A stretch of 64,000 nucleotides of DNA from a virus. Each line of letters begins with the position of its first letter. The stretch's first letter is position 1. Location of the stretch: IMG/VR virus record IMGVR_UViG_3300035670_000102, positions 28,966-92,965 of that record; one strand, written 5' to 3'. Below are positions 19,031 to 28,074 of this stretch, in pieces. The position numbers and the translations under genes were made by a program. The notes under the pieces are model-generated. The model saw only the letters and a list, made by a program, of their open reading frames with translations. It was not told where the DNA came from and ran no database searches.

Positions 19031-21184
19031 ATGCCGCTAAATTTAGCATCTCCTGGAATTGTAGTAAGAGAGGTTGACTTAACCATTGGGAGAGCAACAC
19101 CATCATCAGATAAAATTGGAGCAATTGTTGCACCTTTTGCGAAAGGTCCGGTTGAATCTCCAACTGTGGTTGAAAATGAAAATGATTTATTAAAGATTTT
19201 TGGTGAGCCATATGATGTTGATAAGCATTACGAATATTGGTTAACTGCATCATCATATCTTTCATACGGTGGATCACTTAGAGTTGTTAGATCTAATGAT
19301 TCCCAACTCACAAATGGATTTGTTGGTGCAGCTTCTAGTGTAAAAATTAAAAGTCTGGATCATTACAATGAGTTAGGATATGGTAGTAATACAATCACTA
19401 ATGTAACTTTTGTAGCACAAAATCCAGGTTCTTGGTCTAATGGGGTACGAGTTGCAATCATTGACTCTAAAGCTGATCAAACTTTAGGAGTAACCACAAC
19501 AAATATTGTAGTTGGTTACGGTGTAACTCAATCAGTCTCTGGTAAAGTTTTAGCAGGTTCGGGTACAACTTCCGTTTTAGATGGCTATTTAAGAGGAATT
19601 GTTACTGAAATCGGAACAGGAACAATAGGTGTTAAGGTTCTTTCTCATGTTTCTGCTGGAGGAACTGAAACAAAGTTAGATTATACTCCAAATGGTGTAT
19701 ATTCGTATGAAACTGGTTCAAATATAATTATTAAAGATAATAGCAATGTTGGTGTTGCTACAACAACTGTTAATACCAAGTTAGATTGGTTTGATCAACA
19801 GACCATAGGAATTACCACATCATCAATAGTTTATTGGAATACATTAGCACAGAGACCATCTACAACAGAATTTGCAGTTGCTAGAGGTTCTAGATTTGAT
19901 GAAGTTCATGTAGTGGTAATTGATGCGTTAGGTACGATTACCGGAAACGCAGGAACTATTTTAGAAAAGCACTTAGGTTTATCAAAGGCATCTGATGCAC
20001 AATTTTCCGTTGGTTCTCCATCTTATTGGAGAAAATATCTTTCAAATACGTCGGCTTATATTTTTGGAGGAAGTTCTCCAACCGGAATCGTAACTACTGG
20101 ATTTTCAAATTCAAATAATACTTTAGAATCTGATGTTGGTTGGGACCAAGAAGCTGATGGAATCACTTTTGCCGCATGTGGATCAAATACTTATATTTTA
20201 GGTGGTGGCAAAAACTATGATGGAACATCTACTTTAACTTCAGGATCTCTTACTGCAACTATTGGAGATTTATCTTCTGGATATGATTTATTTGAAAACA
20301 CAGATAATTTCAAAGTTGACTTTTTATTGATGGGATCTGCAAATTATGCAAAAGAAAATGCACAATCTTTAGCGAATAAATTAATTTCTGTTGCAGAATT
20401 AAGAAAAGATGCAATTGCATTTATTTCACCATATAGAGCTTCTTCACTTACAGATACTTCAAATCAAAATGAAGTAACTGTAAGGTCAGCTTCCGATATT
20501 ACAGATAATGTACTTTCATTCTATTCTGCAGTTGCATCATCCACTTATGCAGTGTTTGATTCTGGTTATAAGTACATGTATGATAGATTTTCTGATACTT
20601 TTAGATATGTTCCATTAAATGGAGATATTGCAGGAACTTGTGCAAGAAATGATATTAATAATTTCCCATGGTATTCACCTGCAGGTACTGCCAGAGGTTC
20701 TATTTTGAATGCAGTAAAACTTGCATACAATCCATCTAAAACACAAAGAGATAGATTATATTCAAATAGAATTAATTCCGTTATATTTTCACCAGGTGCT
20801 GGAATTATTCTATTTGGAGATAAAACTGGTTATGCAAAATCTTCTGCATTTGATAGAATCAATGTTAGAAGATTGTTTATCTATCTTGAAAACGCAATTT
20901 CGCAAGCAGCTAAAGATCAACTTTTTGAATTCAATGATTCTTTAACTAGAACAAACTTTGTAAATACAATAGAACCATTTTTGCGTGATGTTCAAGCTAA
21001 AAGAGGTATTTTTGATTATGTAGTGGTTTGTGACGAAACTAATAATACTGCTGCGGTGATTGATAATAATGAATTTATTGCTGATATCTACATTAAACCA
21101 TCCAGATCAATTAATTTTATTGGTCTTAACTTCATTGCAACCAAAACTGGTGTTGCTTTTGAAGAAGTAATCGGAAACTTTTAA
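19031..21184 (+). CDS. gp18: Tail sheath protein gp18
   Basis: Contractile sheath subunit. The N-terminus LASPGIVVREVDLT and the GAIVAPFAKGPVESP loop are the standard myovirus sheath start. The C-terminal sheath core is clear near residues 540-717, with GTCARNDINNFPWYSPAG, GYAKSSAFDRINVRRLFIYL and DIYIKPSRSINFIGLNF. Length is 717 residues against 659 in T4. The middle carries Thr/Gly-rich beta insertions typical of marine phages. A GGAGAG ribosome binding site precedes the ATG by about 8 bases. It is the first gene after the late promoter. Confidence 0.95.
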   Translation: MPLNLASPGIVVREVDLTIGRATPSSDKIGAIVAPFAKGPVESPTVVENENDLLKIFGEPYDVDKHYEYWLTASSYLSYGGSLRVVRSNDSQLTNGFVGAASSVKIKSLDHYNELGYGSNTITNVTFVAQNPGSWSNGVRVAIIDSKADQTLGVTTTNIVVGYGVTQSVSGKVLAGSGTTSVLDGYLRGIVTEIGTGTIGVKVLSHVSAGGTETKLDYTPNGVYSYETGSNIIIKDNSNVGVATTTVNTKLDWFDQQTIGITTSSIVYWNTLAQRPSTTEFAVARGSRFDEVHVVVIDALGTITGNAGTILEKHLGLSKASDAQFSVGSPSYWRKYLSNTSAYIFGGSSPTGIVTTGFSNSNNTLESDVGWDQEADGITFAACGSNTYILGGGKNYDGTSTLTSGSLTATIGDLSSGYDLFENTDNFKVDFLLMGSANYAKENAQSLANKLISVAELRKDAIAFISPYRASSLTDTSNQNEVTVRSASDITDNVLSFYSAVASSTYAVFDSGYKYMYDRFSDTFRYVPLNGDIAGTCARNDINNFPWYSPAGTARGSILNAVKLAYNPSKTQRDRLYSNRINSVIFSPGAGIILFGDKTGYAKSSAFDRINVRRLFIYLENAISQAAKDQLFEFNDSLTRTNFVNTIEPFLRDVQAKRGIFDYVVVCDETNNTAAVIDNNEFIADIYIKPSRSINFIGLNFIATKTGVAFEEVIGNF

Positions 21185-21207
21185 TTAACTAAGAGGTTTT
21201 AACAGCT

Positions 21208-21798
21208 ATGGCAACTAGAAATCAATTAAATCCACCTCCTTTAAGAAAGATTACGGATTTCAAAAGTAAATTAACTGGCGGTGGCGCAAGAAGTAATCTT
21301 TTTGAAGTTGTATTATCATTCCCAGATTTGGCAGCAACCGATACTAATGTTTTGGATAAGTCTAGATTTTTAGTTAAATCTGCGGCTCTTCCGGCATCAA
21401 ATATTGCACCTTTAGATGTTGCATTTAGAGGTAGAGTTTTAAAAGTTGCTGGAGATAGAACTTTTGATAGTTGGACAATTACAATTATTAATGATACTGA
21501 TTTTGCAATCAGATCTGCTTTTGAAAATTGGATGAATAAAATTAATAGATTATCTGATAATACAGGTTCAACTGATCCATCAACGTATCAGGCAGACGCT
21601 TTTGTTTATCAATTAGATCGTGATGGTAGTACATTACGCGCATATCACATGTACGATTTATTCCCAACTTCAATTAGCCAGATTCCTTTAGATTATGGTA
21701 CTAGCACAATCCAAGAATTTACAGTAGAAATGCAAGTTCTTTGGTGGGAAGCAATTAAAGGAGATTCTCCTGTTGCAGGTGGTCAGGATATTAACTAA
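21208..21798 (+). CDS. gp19: Tail tube protein gp19
   Basis: Monomer of the inner tail tube. It shows the tube fold pattern: a variable N-terminus, NLFEVVLSFPDL near residues 30-41, KSAALPASNIAPLDVAFRG near 52-70, FDSWTITIINDTDFAIRSAFENWM near 84-107, and DLFPTSISQIPLDYG followed by FTVEMQVLWWEA near the end. Length is 196 residues against 163 in T4. An AAGAGG ribosome binding site lies upstream. It sits between sheath and portal genes as in T4. Confidence 0.93.
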   Translation: MATRNQLNPPPLRKITDFKSKLTGGGARSNLFEVVLSFPDLAATDTNVLDKSRFLVKSAALPASNIAPLDVAFRGRVLKVAGDRTFDSWTITIINDTDFAIRSAFENWMNKINRLSDNTGSTDPSTYQADAFVYQLDRDGSTLRAYHMYDLFPTSISQIPLDYGTSTIQEFTVEMQVLWWEAIKGDSPVAGGQDIN

Positions 21799-21832
21799 AT
21801 AATATATAATTAAGAGATTTAAAATTTATAAT

Positions 21833-23482
21833 ATGGCAAAACTTTTTGGTTTTTCAATTGAACCTAATGAGAAAAAACCAGATTCTATAGTTTCCCCCGT
21901 CCCCCCTAATAATGAGGACGGGGTTGATTATTTTATTCAATCTGGTTTTTATGGTCAATATGTAGATATTGAAGGGGTATACAGAACAGAATACGATTTA
22001 ATTCGTAGATATAGGGAAATGGCACTCCATCCAGAATGTGATGGGGCAATAGAAGATGTTGTAAATGAAGCTATAGTCAGTGATTTGTATGATTCTCCAG
22101 TAGAAATTGAATTAAGTAATTTAAATGCTAGCGATAAATTAAAAGAAATTATAAGATCTGAATTTAGATACATTAAAGAAATTATGGATTTTGATAAAAA
22201 ATGCCATGAGATCTTTAGAAATTGGTATATTGATGGGAGAATTTATTATCTCAAAGTTATAGATTTGAAGAAACCTGAAGAAGGTATTCAGGAATTGAGA
22301 TATATCGATCCAATGAAAATGAAACATATTCGCCAAGAAAAAAAGGATAAAAATAACGGATATGTGAACATAAACAGAGGTTATGAAGAAAATAAATTTC
22401 CAGAGATAGAAGAATATTTTGTTTATACACCAACTCCAAATTTTCCAGCTGGAACAATAAGTGGAGGATCTAAAAAAGGAGTAAAAATTGCAAAAGATGC
22501 AATTGCATATACTACTTCAGGTTTAGTAGATAGAAATAAAGGAACTATTCTTTCATATCTCCATAAAGCAATTAAAGCTCTTAATCAACTTAGAATGATT
22601 GAAGATTCGCTAGTCATTTATAGATTATCGAGAGCACCAGAACGTCGTATTTTTTATATCGATGTTGGCAACCTTCCAAAATTAAAGGCTGAACAATATC
22701 TAAAAGAAGTGATGTCTCGCTATAGAAACAAGTTAACTTATGATGCAAATACTGGAGAAGTACGAGATGATCGTAAGTTTATGAGTATGATGGAAGATTT
22801 TTGGCTTCCCCGTCGTGAAGGTGGTAGAGGAACTGAAATTACAACTCTTCCAGGTGGGCAAAATCTTGGAGAAATTACAGATATTAACTATTTTCAGAAA
22901 AAGCTTTATAGGGCACTAGGTGTACCTGAATCCAGAATTGCTGGAAGTGGTGATGGCTTTAATCTTGGAAGATCATCAGAAATTTTAAGAGATGAACTTA
23001 AATTTTCAAAATTTGTTGGACGCTTAAGAAAAAGATTTTCAAACATATTTAATGATTTGTTGCGCACTCAATTATTATTAAAAAATATAGTCTCAACAGA
23101 AGATTGGGACAAAATGACAGATCATATTCAATATGACTTTTTATATGACAATCATTTTGCAGAATTAAAAGAGGCAGAATTATTAACAAATAGATTAACA
23201 TTGGCAACAACAATTGAACCTTATATTGGTAAGTATTATTCAGTTGAATATGTACGTAGAAAAATATTAAGACAGACTGATACTGAAATTGTAGAAATTG
23301 ATATTCAAATTGATGATGAAATTCAAAAGGGTATTCTACCAGATCCAAATGCGCCTGTAGATGAGATGGGTAATCCATTACCACCAGAAGGAAGCGTACC
23401 TCCAGAAACAAATACTTCTGAAGTTATTGCAGAACCAGAAGTGCCTCCAGCCCCACCAGAACCTAAAGGTGGCAAAATATAA
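21833..23482 (+). CDS. gp20: Portal vertex protein gp20
   Basis: Dodecameric portal through which DNA enters and leaves the head. Conserved stretches include YREMALHPECDGAIEDVVNE near residues 60-79, RAPERRIFYIDVGNLPK near 266-282, EDFWLPRREGGRGTEI near 320-335, and LPGGQNLGEITDINYFQKKL near 338-357. Length is 549 residues against 524 in T4. The C-terminus is a Pro/Glu-rich low-complexity tail, a common feature of cyanophage portals. A TATAAATA box overlaps its stop codon. Confidence 0.95.
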   Translation: MAKLFGFSIEPNEKKPDSIVSPVPPNNEDGVDYFIQSGFYGQYVDIEGVYRTEYDLIRRYREMALHPECDGAIEDVVNEAIVSDLYDSPVEIELSNLNASDKLKEIIRSEFRYIKEIMDFDKKCHEIFRNWYIDGRIYYLKVIDLKKPEEGIQELRYIDPMKMKHIRQEKKDKNNGYVNINRGYEENKFPEIEEYFVYTPTPNFPAGTISGGSKKGVKIAKDAIAYTTSGLVDRNKGTILSYLHKAIKALNQLRMIEDSLVIYRLSRAPERRIFYIDVGNLPKLKAEQYLKEVMSRYRNKLTYDANTGEVRDDRKFMSMMEDFWLPRREGGRGTEITTLPGGQNLGEITDINYFQKKLYRALGVPESRIAGSGDGFNLGRSSEILRDELKFSKFVGRLRKRFSNIFNDLLRTQLLLKNIVSTEDWDKMTDHIQYDFLYDNHFAELKEAELLTNRLTLATTIEPYIGKYYSVEYVRRKILRQTDTEIVEIDIQIDDEIQKGILPDPNAPVDEMGNPLPPEGSVPPETNTSEVIAEPEVPPAPPEPKGGKI

Positions 23483-23485
23483 ATA
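23478..23485 (+). promoter_or_regulatory. Late promoter before the prohead core genes
   Basis: Exact TATAAATA overlapping the gp20 stop codon and 25 bases before the next ATG. It is positioned to drive the gp67-like, gp21 and gp22 genes. Confidence 0.6.
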
Positions 23486-23509
23486 ACTCTATAATAATAA
23501 TAAAATTGT

Positions 23510-23704
23510 ATGGAAAATGTTATCGATTTGATTGCAACGGATAGTTCACCATCTGAAATTTCAGATGCGATCAAGTCCGTTATCTATAGTAAAGCTATGG
23601 ATAGACTTGATGCTATAAAACCACAAATTGCTTCATCTCTTTTTGATTTAGATGATGAAAATGATAATGGTGAAAGTTCAGATGATTCAGAGGATTTAGA
23701 ATAA
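23510..23704 (+). CDS. Small prohead core protein, gp67-like by position
   Basis: A 64-residue protein located between portal and protease, where T4 encodes core proteins gp67 and gp68. The N-terminal half is helical (MENVIDLIATDSSPSEISDA) and the last 20 residues are almost all acidic or Ser (FDLDDENDNGESSDDSEDLE). This amphipathic-then-acidic plan fits a core peptide destroyed during head maturation. Its stop overlaps the next ATG. Assignment rests on position and composition. Confidence 0.65.
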   Translation: MENVIDLIATDSSPSEISDAIKSVIYSKAMDRLDAIKPQIASSLFDLDDENDNGESSDDSEDLE

Positions 23705-24234
23705 TGGCAGTAAAAATTGTTCAAACTGTTAATAAAATAACTGCAAACCCTGGAGTTGCTGGAACTAGCAATCCTATAGCGTTGAAAAGTGGATATATCA
23801 GGATTTCTATCGCATCTTCGGGAGTTGGTTGTTATGTTGCAACTGGAAATGATCCAGTAGCAACAACAAATGATTTTCACATTTCAACATATAGTGCTGA
23901 AGTATTAAAGGAAAGAATTGCCAGACAAAAAATTGTTGGCATTACTACCGGAACAACTACAACCGTCACTTTTGACAATAATGCAGGAAATCCATTTTTA
24001 TCAACGGATTATGTAACTATTCAAAATGCTCCAACTGCAGGAATTAATACAACACATAGATCCATAGTATCATTAACTGATTCATCTGTCACAATTAATT
24101 TTAATAGTTCTTCAATTACTTCACCAGATATTACTGGTGCAGATTTAGTCAGAAGTGTAAAAGTTTCCGCATACACAACAGATCCTAATATAGGCATTAG
24201 TGTTACAGAAATTGTTTCTCTAGTTTCCGAGTAA
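23704..24234 (+). CDS. Structural protein between portal and protease genes
   Basis: A 176-residue Thr/Ile/Gly-rich protein, likely all-beta. A segment GYIRISIASSGVGCYVATGN near residues 30-49 resembles a small jelly-roll or decoration-type strand set. No catalytic motif or membrane segment is visible. It overlaps the gp67-like gene by one base (TAATG) and ends 4 bases before gp21, so it belongs to the head assembly operon. Related genes at this place occur in marine T4-like phages. It could be a head decoration or core protein, which is inference from position. Confidence 0.6.
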   Translation: MAVKIVQTVNKITANPGVAGTSNPIALKSGYIRISIASSGVGCYVATGNDPVATTNDFHISTYSAEVLKERIARQKIVGITTGTTTTVTFDNNAGNPFLSTDYVTIQNAPTAGINTTHRSIVSLTDSSVTINFNSSSITSPDITGADLVRSVKVSAYTTDPNIGISVTEIVSLVSE

Positions 24235-24238
24235 AAAA

Positions 24239-24889
24239 ATGAAACTCATCACAGAAGAAGTACAACAGGTTAAGTTCATAACTGAAGGTAAAGGTACTGA
24301 AAAGAAAATGTTTATTGAAGGTATTTTCCTTCAGGGAGACATTTGCAATCGTAATGGAAGAATGTATCCTATGGAAACTCTTTCCCGCGAGGTTAAGAGA
24401 TATACAGAAGCATTTATTAATAAAGGACGTGCTCTTGGAGAACTTGGGCATCCAGATGGTCCAACCGTAAATCTTGATCGTGTTTCTCATAAAATTGTTT
24501 CTCTTGAACAAGATGGATGCAATTTTAAAGGAAAAGCTCAGATTCTTGAAACTCCCATGGGTAAAATTGCTAAATCTCTTTTAGATTCTGGCGTTTGTCT
24601 TGGTGTTTCTTCTCGTGGTGTTGGATCACTTCAAATGACTAATGAAGGTCATAAAGTTGTTGGTAAAGATTTTATGCTGGCAACTGCTGCTGATATTGTT
24701 GCAGATCCTTCTGCCCCTGATGCATTTGTTCAGGGAATTATGGAAGGTAAAGAATGGGTTTGGGAAGGAGGAATCCTTCGTGAAAAACTCGCAGAATCAA
24801 CAAAGCGTAGAATAAATACCCTAGTTGACGAAAGAAAACTTCAGGAACATAAGTTAAATTTATTCAATGAATTTCTTTCAAATCTTTAA
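24239..24889 (+). CDS. gp21: Prohead maturation protease gp21
   Basis: Serine protease that degrades the scaffold and trims capsid and internal proteins at (L/I)xE sites. Catalytic-type motifs are visible: His71 in ALGELGHPDGP and the Ser pair at 124-125 in CLGVSSRGVG, plus DFMLATAADIVADPSAPDAF near 142-161. Length is 216 residues against 212 in T4. It lies between the core genes and gp22, as expected. This is the enzyme that would process the MKxFxQFIxE-tagged proteins elsewhere in the window. Confidence 0.94.
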   Translation: MKLITEEVQQVKFITEGKGTEKKMFIEGIFLQGDICNRNGRMYPMETLSREVKRYTEAFINKGRALGELGHPDGPTVNLDRVSHKIVSLEQDGCNFKGKAQILETPMGKIAKSLLDSGVCLGVSSRGVGSLQMTNEGHKVVGKDFMLATAADIVADPSAPDAFVQGIMEGKEWVWEGGILREKLAESTKRRINTLVDERKLQEHKLNLFNEFLSNL

Positions 24890-24891
24890 TT

Positions 24892-24899
24892 TATAAATA
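24892..24899 (+). promoter_or_regulatory. Late promoter for gp22-gp23
   Basis: Exact TATAAATA in the 39-base gap between gp21 and gp22, ending 29 bases before the gp22 ATG. Confidence 0.72.
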
Positions 24900-24928
24900 A
24901 ATATAGATTATAACACAATCAAACTAAA

Positions 24929-26116
24929 ATGTCCGTTGGTAGAAATTTACAAGAAATGGAAAACGTAGTAACCAAAGGGGCTGCACCTGCCGAACCAATG
25001 CACAATATTGCTCAGAATGCATCTGGAGTTGCAACTCCAGGTCAAACTGGTGCATGGGAAGATTTAGGTGGTCCTACTCCAGAAAATTACACAAACGATC
25101 CAGAAGGTCCAGCAAAACTTAAGGATCCAGGAGCAACTCTCGCTCAAGTTAGAGATGTTGTAAACGCTAAAGCCGTTAAAGCTTCTGCAGTTAAAGAAGA
25201 AACTGAAGAAGATGAAGAAGATCTTATTGATGAAGAAGAAATCGATGAAGAAGAAATCGATGAAGAAGAAATCGATGAAGATGAAGTAGTAGCAGAAGCT
25301 AAGAAAGAAGAGGAAGAAGAAGAGGAAGAAGAAGAGGAAGAAGGTGGTAAGAAAAAAGGTAAAAAGGAAATGGAAGAAGAGTTTGACATTGAGGAAGATG
25401 TCAATGCTCTCCTTGCTGGTGAAGAGCTTTCTGAGGAATTCCAGGAGAAAGCACGTACCATCTTTGAGGCCGCAATTCGCTCAAAAGTTTTTGAGATCAA
25501 AGAGTCTCTTCAAGAAACTTATGAATCTGCACTCGTAGAAGAGGTAGAATTTATTAAGCAAGAACTTATTGAGCGTGTTGACGCATACCTTGAATATGTT
25601 GCTGACGAGTGGATCCAAGAAAATGCACTCGCAGTTGAGCATGGTCTCAAGACCGAAATGACCGAATCATTCCTCCAAGGAATGAAGGGTCTTTTTGAAG
25701 ATCATTATGTTTCAATCCCTGAAGATAGATATGATGTAATCGAGAGTATGGTAGATAAACTTGATGAAATGGAAGAAAAACTCAACGAGCAAATCGAAAG
25801 AAATGTTGCTCTGAATAGAAGATTAGCAGAGTCGGTTGCTGATGTAATTTTTGCAGATGTCGCTGAGGGTCTTGCACTTTCTCAGAAGGACAAACTCGCT
25901 TCTCTTGCCGAAAATGTTGAGTTTGATGGTGAAGCAAACTATCGTGAGAAACTGGTAACTCTGAGGGAATCTTATTTCCCAACAAATACTGGTACTCAAA
26001 GAGATATGACTGAGAATTTATCAGAAGAAGTTTCTTATGAAGGAACTGAAGGTTCTTCAGTTTCCCCAACAATGGAAGCATATCTTCAAACTCTCAGCAG
26101 AGTCGCTAAAAAGTGA
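24929..26116 (+). CDS. gp22: Scaffold / prohead core protein gp22
   Basis: Main internal scaffold of the prohead, removed by gp21 after assembly. The 395-residue product is highly acidic and helical. Residues about 90-145 are low complexity: a tandem EEEID repeat, then a long Glu run interrupted by Lys/Gly. The C-terminal half has the conserved scaffold helix (YVADEWIQENALAVEHGLK near residues 224-242) and a DMTENLSEEV segment. T4 gp22 is 269 residues; cyanophage versions are longer because of the acidic insert. A late box lies upstream and gp23 follows 50 bases later. Confidence 0.92.
   Translation: MSVGRNLQEMENVVTKGAAPAEPMHNIAQNASGVATPGQTGAWEDLGGPTPENYTNDPEGPAKLKDPGATLAQVRDVVNAKAVKASAVKEETEEDEEDLIDEEEIDEEEIDEEEIDEDEVVAEAKKEEEEEEEEEEEEGGKKKGKKEMEEEFDIEEDVNALLAGEELSEEFQEKARTIFEAAIRSKVFEIKESLQETYESALVEEVEFIKQELIERVDAYLEYVADEWIQENALAVEHGLKTEMTESFLQGMKGLFEDHYVSIPEDRYDVIESMVDKLDEMEEKLNEQIERNVALNRRLAESVADVIFADVAEGLALSQKDKLASLAENVEFDGEANYREKLVTLRESYFPTNTGTQRDMTENLSEEVSYEGTEGSSVSPTMEAYLQTLSRVAKK
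25229..25288 (+). repeat. 15-base tandem repeat in gp22
   Basis: Three identical copies of GATGAAGAAGAAATC (25229-25273) followed by one diverged copy, coding for DEEEI units. The repeat is in frame and continues into a GAA/GAG-rich stretch to about 25344. Copy-number slippage would change the acidic insert length without a frameshift. Confidence 0.9.
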
Positions 26117-26166
26117 TTTTTAAATTATACAAATCAAACTAAAACTTTTTAAAAGAGGTAAAACCA

Positions 26167-27585
26167 ATGCAAATGTTCAACGCAGAATATTTGCAGGAGA
26201 AGTGGGCTCCAATCCTTGACTATCAGGGACTCGATGAAATCAAAGATTCACATCGTAGAGCTGTAACCGCTATCCTGCTCGAAAACCAAGAAAGAGAACT
26301 CCGTGAGTCACGCGAGTTCCTGTATGAGACTCCAACCAATTTCACTGCTTCATCTGCAGGCGCAGCTGGTTTTGGTGGTAGTGCTCAAGGATTTAGTGCT
26401 GGTCCTACTGCAGGTTTCGACCCTGTTTTGATCAGCCTCATCCGTCGTTCAATGCCTAACCTGATCGCGTATGATCTGTGTGGCGTTCAACCAATGAATG
26501 GTCCTACTGGACTTATCTTCGCAATGCGTTCGCGCTATAACAACCAGAGTGGTGCTGAGACCTTCTACAACGAAGTAGATTCTGCATTCTCCGGTCAAGA
26601 TGCTGGATTAAACGTTGAAACTGGTTTCAGTGGTGGAAGCGTTGGTATGGGTACTACCGCTCAGGGTGGATCCAATCCAAGTATTCTTGATGCTTCAAAC
26701 CAAGCAAACAACGCAGGTACAGGTGATAACCAGTACAACGTTGGTCAAGGTATGCGTACTGATAGTGCAGAGAATCTTGACGGAACTGGTGGTGATGCGT
26801 TCAACCAGATGGCATTCTCGATCGAGAAAGTCACTGTTACTGCTAAGTCACGTGCTCTGAAAGCTGAGTACTCGCTCGAACTCGCACAAGACCTGAAGGC
26901 AATTCACGGTCTGAATGCAGAAGCTGAGCTTGCTAACATCCTCAGCACTGAGATTCTCGCTGAAATCAACCGCGAAATCATCCGTACCATCTATAAGGTT
27001 GCTAAGCCTGGTGCTCAGGTTAACACCGCTACCGCTGGTACTTTTGACCTCGACGTTGACTCCAACGGTCGTTGGTCGGTTGAGAAGTTCAAAGGTCTTA
27101 TTTTCCAAATCGAGCGCGATGCAAACGCAATTGCACAGCAAACTCGTAGAGGAAAGGGTAACATGATCCTCTGCTCGGCTGACGTTGCTTCGGCACTCAC
27201 CATGGCAGGTGTTCTTGATTACACCCCAGCACTCAACTCTAACCTTCAGGTTGATGACACTGGTAATACCTTCGCTGGTGTTCTCCAAGGTAAGTATAGA
27301 GTCTACATTGACCCATATTCGGCAAACGTAAACGCCAATCAGTTCTACGTTGTTGGTTATAAGGGTGCATCTCCTTATGATGCTGGTCTTTTCTATTGCC
27401 CATATGTACCTCTCCAGATGGTACGTGCAGTTGGTCAAGATTCATTCCAGCCACGTATTGGATTCAAGACCAGATATGGTCTGGTTGCGAACCCATTTGC
27501 TGAGGGTATTACCCAAGGTCAAGGTGCTCTTACCACCAATGCAAACACCTACTACAGAAGAGTTAAGGTTGCCAACCTTATGTGA
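26167..27585 (+). CDS. gp23: Major capsid protein gp23
   Basis: Main head shell subunit with the HK97 fold. Recognisable stretches include LIRRSMPNLIAYDLCGVQPM near residues 95-114, GPTGLIFAMRSRY near 116-128, and a C-terminal YCPYVPLQMVRAVGQDSFQP followed by KTRYGLVANPF. A likely gp21 site is FLYE, cutting after Glu54 to leave TPTNF as the mature N-terminus. Length is 472 residues against 521 in T4. Codons here end in C or G much more often than in neighbouring genes, as expected for the most highly expressed phage gene. No gp24 vertex gene follows, as in marine relatives. An AAGAGGT ribosome binding site is present. Confidence 0.97.
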   Translation: MQMFNAEYLQEKWAPILDYQGLDEIKDSHRRAVTAILLENQERELRESREFLYETPTNFTASSAGAAGFGGSAQGFSAGPTAGFDPVLISLIRRSMPNLIAYDLCGVQPMNGPTGLIFAMRSRYNNQSGAETFYNEVDSAFSGQDAGLNVETGFSGGSVGMGTTAQGGSNPSILDASNQANNAGTGDNQYNVGQGMRTDSAENLDGTGGDAFNQMAFSIEKVTVTAKSRALKAEYSLELAQDLKAIHGLNAEAELANILSTEILAEINREIIRTIYKVAKPGAQVNTATAGTFDLDVDSNGRWSVEKFKGLIFQIERDANAIAQQTRRGKGNMILCSADVASALTMAGVLDYTPALNSNLQVDDTGNTFAGVLQGKYRVYIDPYSANVNANQFYVVGYKGASPYDAGLFYCPYVPLQMVRAVGQDSFQPRIGFKTRYGLVANPFAEGITQGQGALTTNANTYYRRVKVANLM

Positions 27586-27606
27586 GTTAGTTTACAAGGT
27601 TACAGG

Positions 27607-27632
27607 GGACCCCACTGGGGTCCTTTTTTTTA
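27607..27632 (+). terminator. Terminator after gp23
   Basis: A 7-bp GC-rich stem GGACCCC / GGGGTCC with a 3-base loop (27607-27623), followed by eight to nine T residues. This is a strong intrinsic terminator closing the capsid operon. Confidence 0.92.
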
Positions 27633-27657
27633 TCTAAATACAAATAAAACTATAAGA

Positions 27658-28074
27658 ATGAAAACCTTCAAGCAGTTTATATCAGAAGCACCAGTTTTTG
27701 GTGCAATGGTCCAAACTAGTTCATATGGACCAGGTTTATATGGAAATCCAACTGCTTCAGGAGCAAAATTAACACCATCCACAAGAGGAGTTGCCCACAA
27801 ATCTTTACCTCTTGGAAGTCAAGTTAGAATTACAGATCCAAAAACTAAAAAATCAATAACTGCACCAGTAGTTGATCGAGGTCCTTATCATGGAAATCGT
27901 CAATATGATTTGACAACTCAAACAACAAAAGATCTGGGATATAAAGATTATAAACAATTTGGTGTAAGAACTCTCGATGTTTCTCCAATAAAAAAGGAAA
28001 AATCAAAAATTCCAGATTTAGGTGTAAAGGTTGATATGAGTATTCCCAAAATTATTCCTTCAAAAAGAAAATAA
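27658..28074 (+). CDS. RlpA-like double-psi beta-barrel protein with capsid-targeting tag
   Basis: A 138-residue protein. It begins MKTFKQFISEAPVFG, an almost exact capsid-targeting sequence with a gp21-type FISE site. Residues about 20-105 match the RlpA double-psi beta-barrel: SSYGPGLYGNPTASG, VAHKSLPLGSQVRI and VVDRGPYHGNRQYDLTT. The His and Asp that align with the residues needed for RlpA peptidoglycan cleavage (in AHxxLPxG and DRGP) are both present. There is no signal peptide, so the protein would be packaged in the head rather than secreted. It lies 26 bases past the gp23 terminator and overlaps no neighbour. Activity on peptidoglycan is inferred. Confidence 0.75.
   Translation: MKTFKQFISEAPVFGAMVQTSSYGPGLYGNPTASGAKLTPSTRGVAHKSLPLGSQVRITDPKTKKSITAPVVDRGPYHGNRQYDLTTQTTKDLGYKDYKQFGVRTLDVSPIKKEKSKIPDLGVKVDMSIPKIIPSKRK

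Noticed and set aside
25144-25500. Serine-rich minus-strand frame
   Set aside because: It is the antisense image of the Glu-codon run in gp22.
26848-27438. 196-residue minus-strand frame
   Set aside because: It is antisense to gp23, where the unusual codon use leaves few stops on the other strand. No domain or ribosome binding site supports it.
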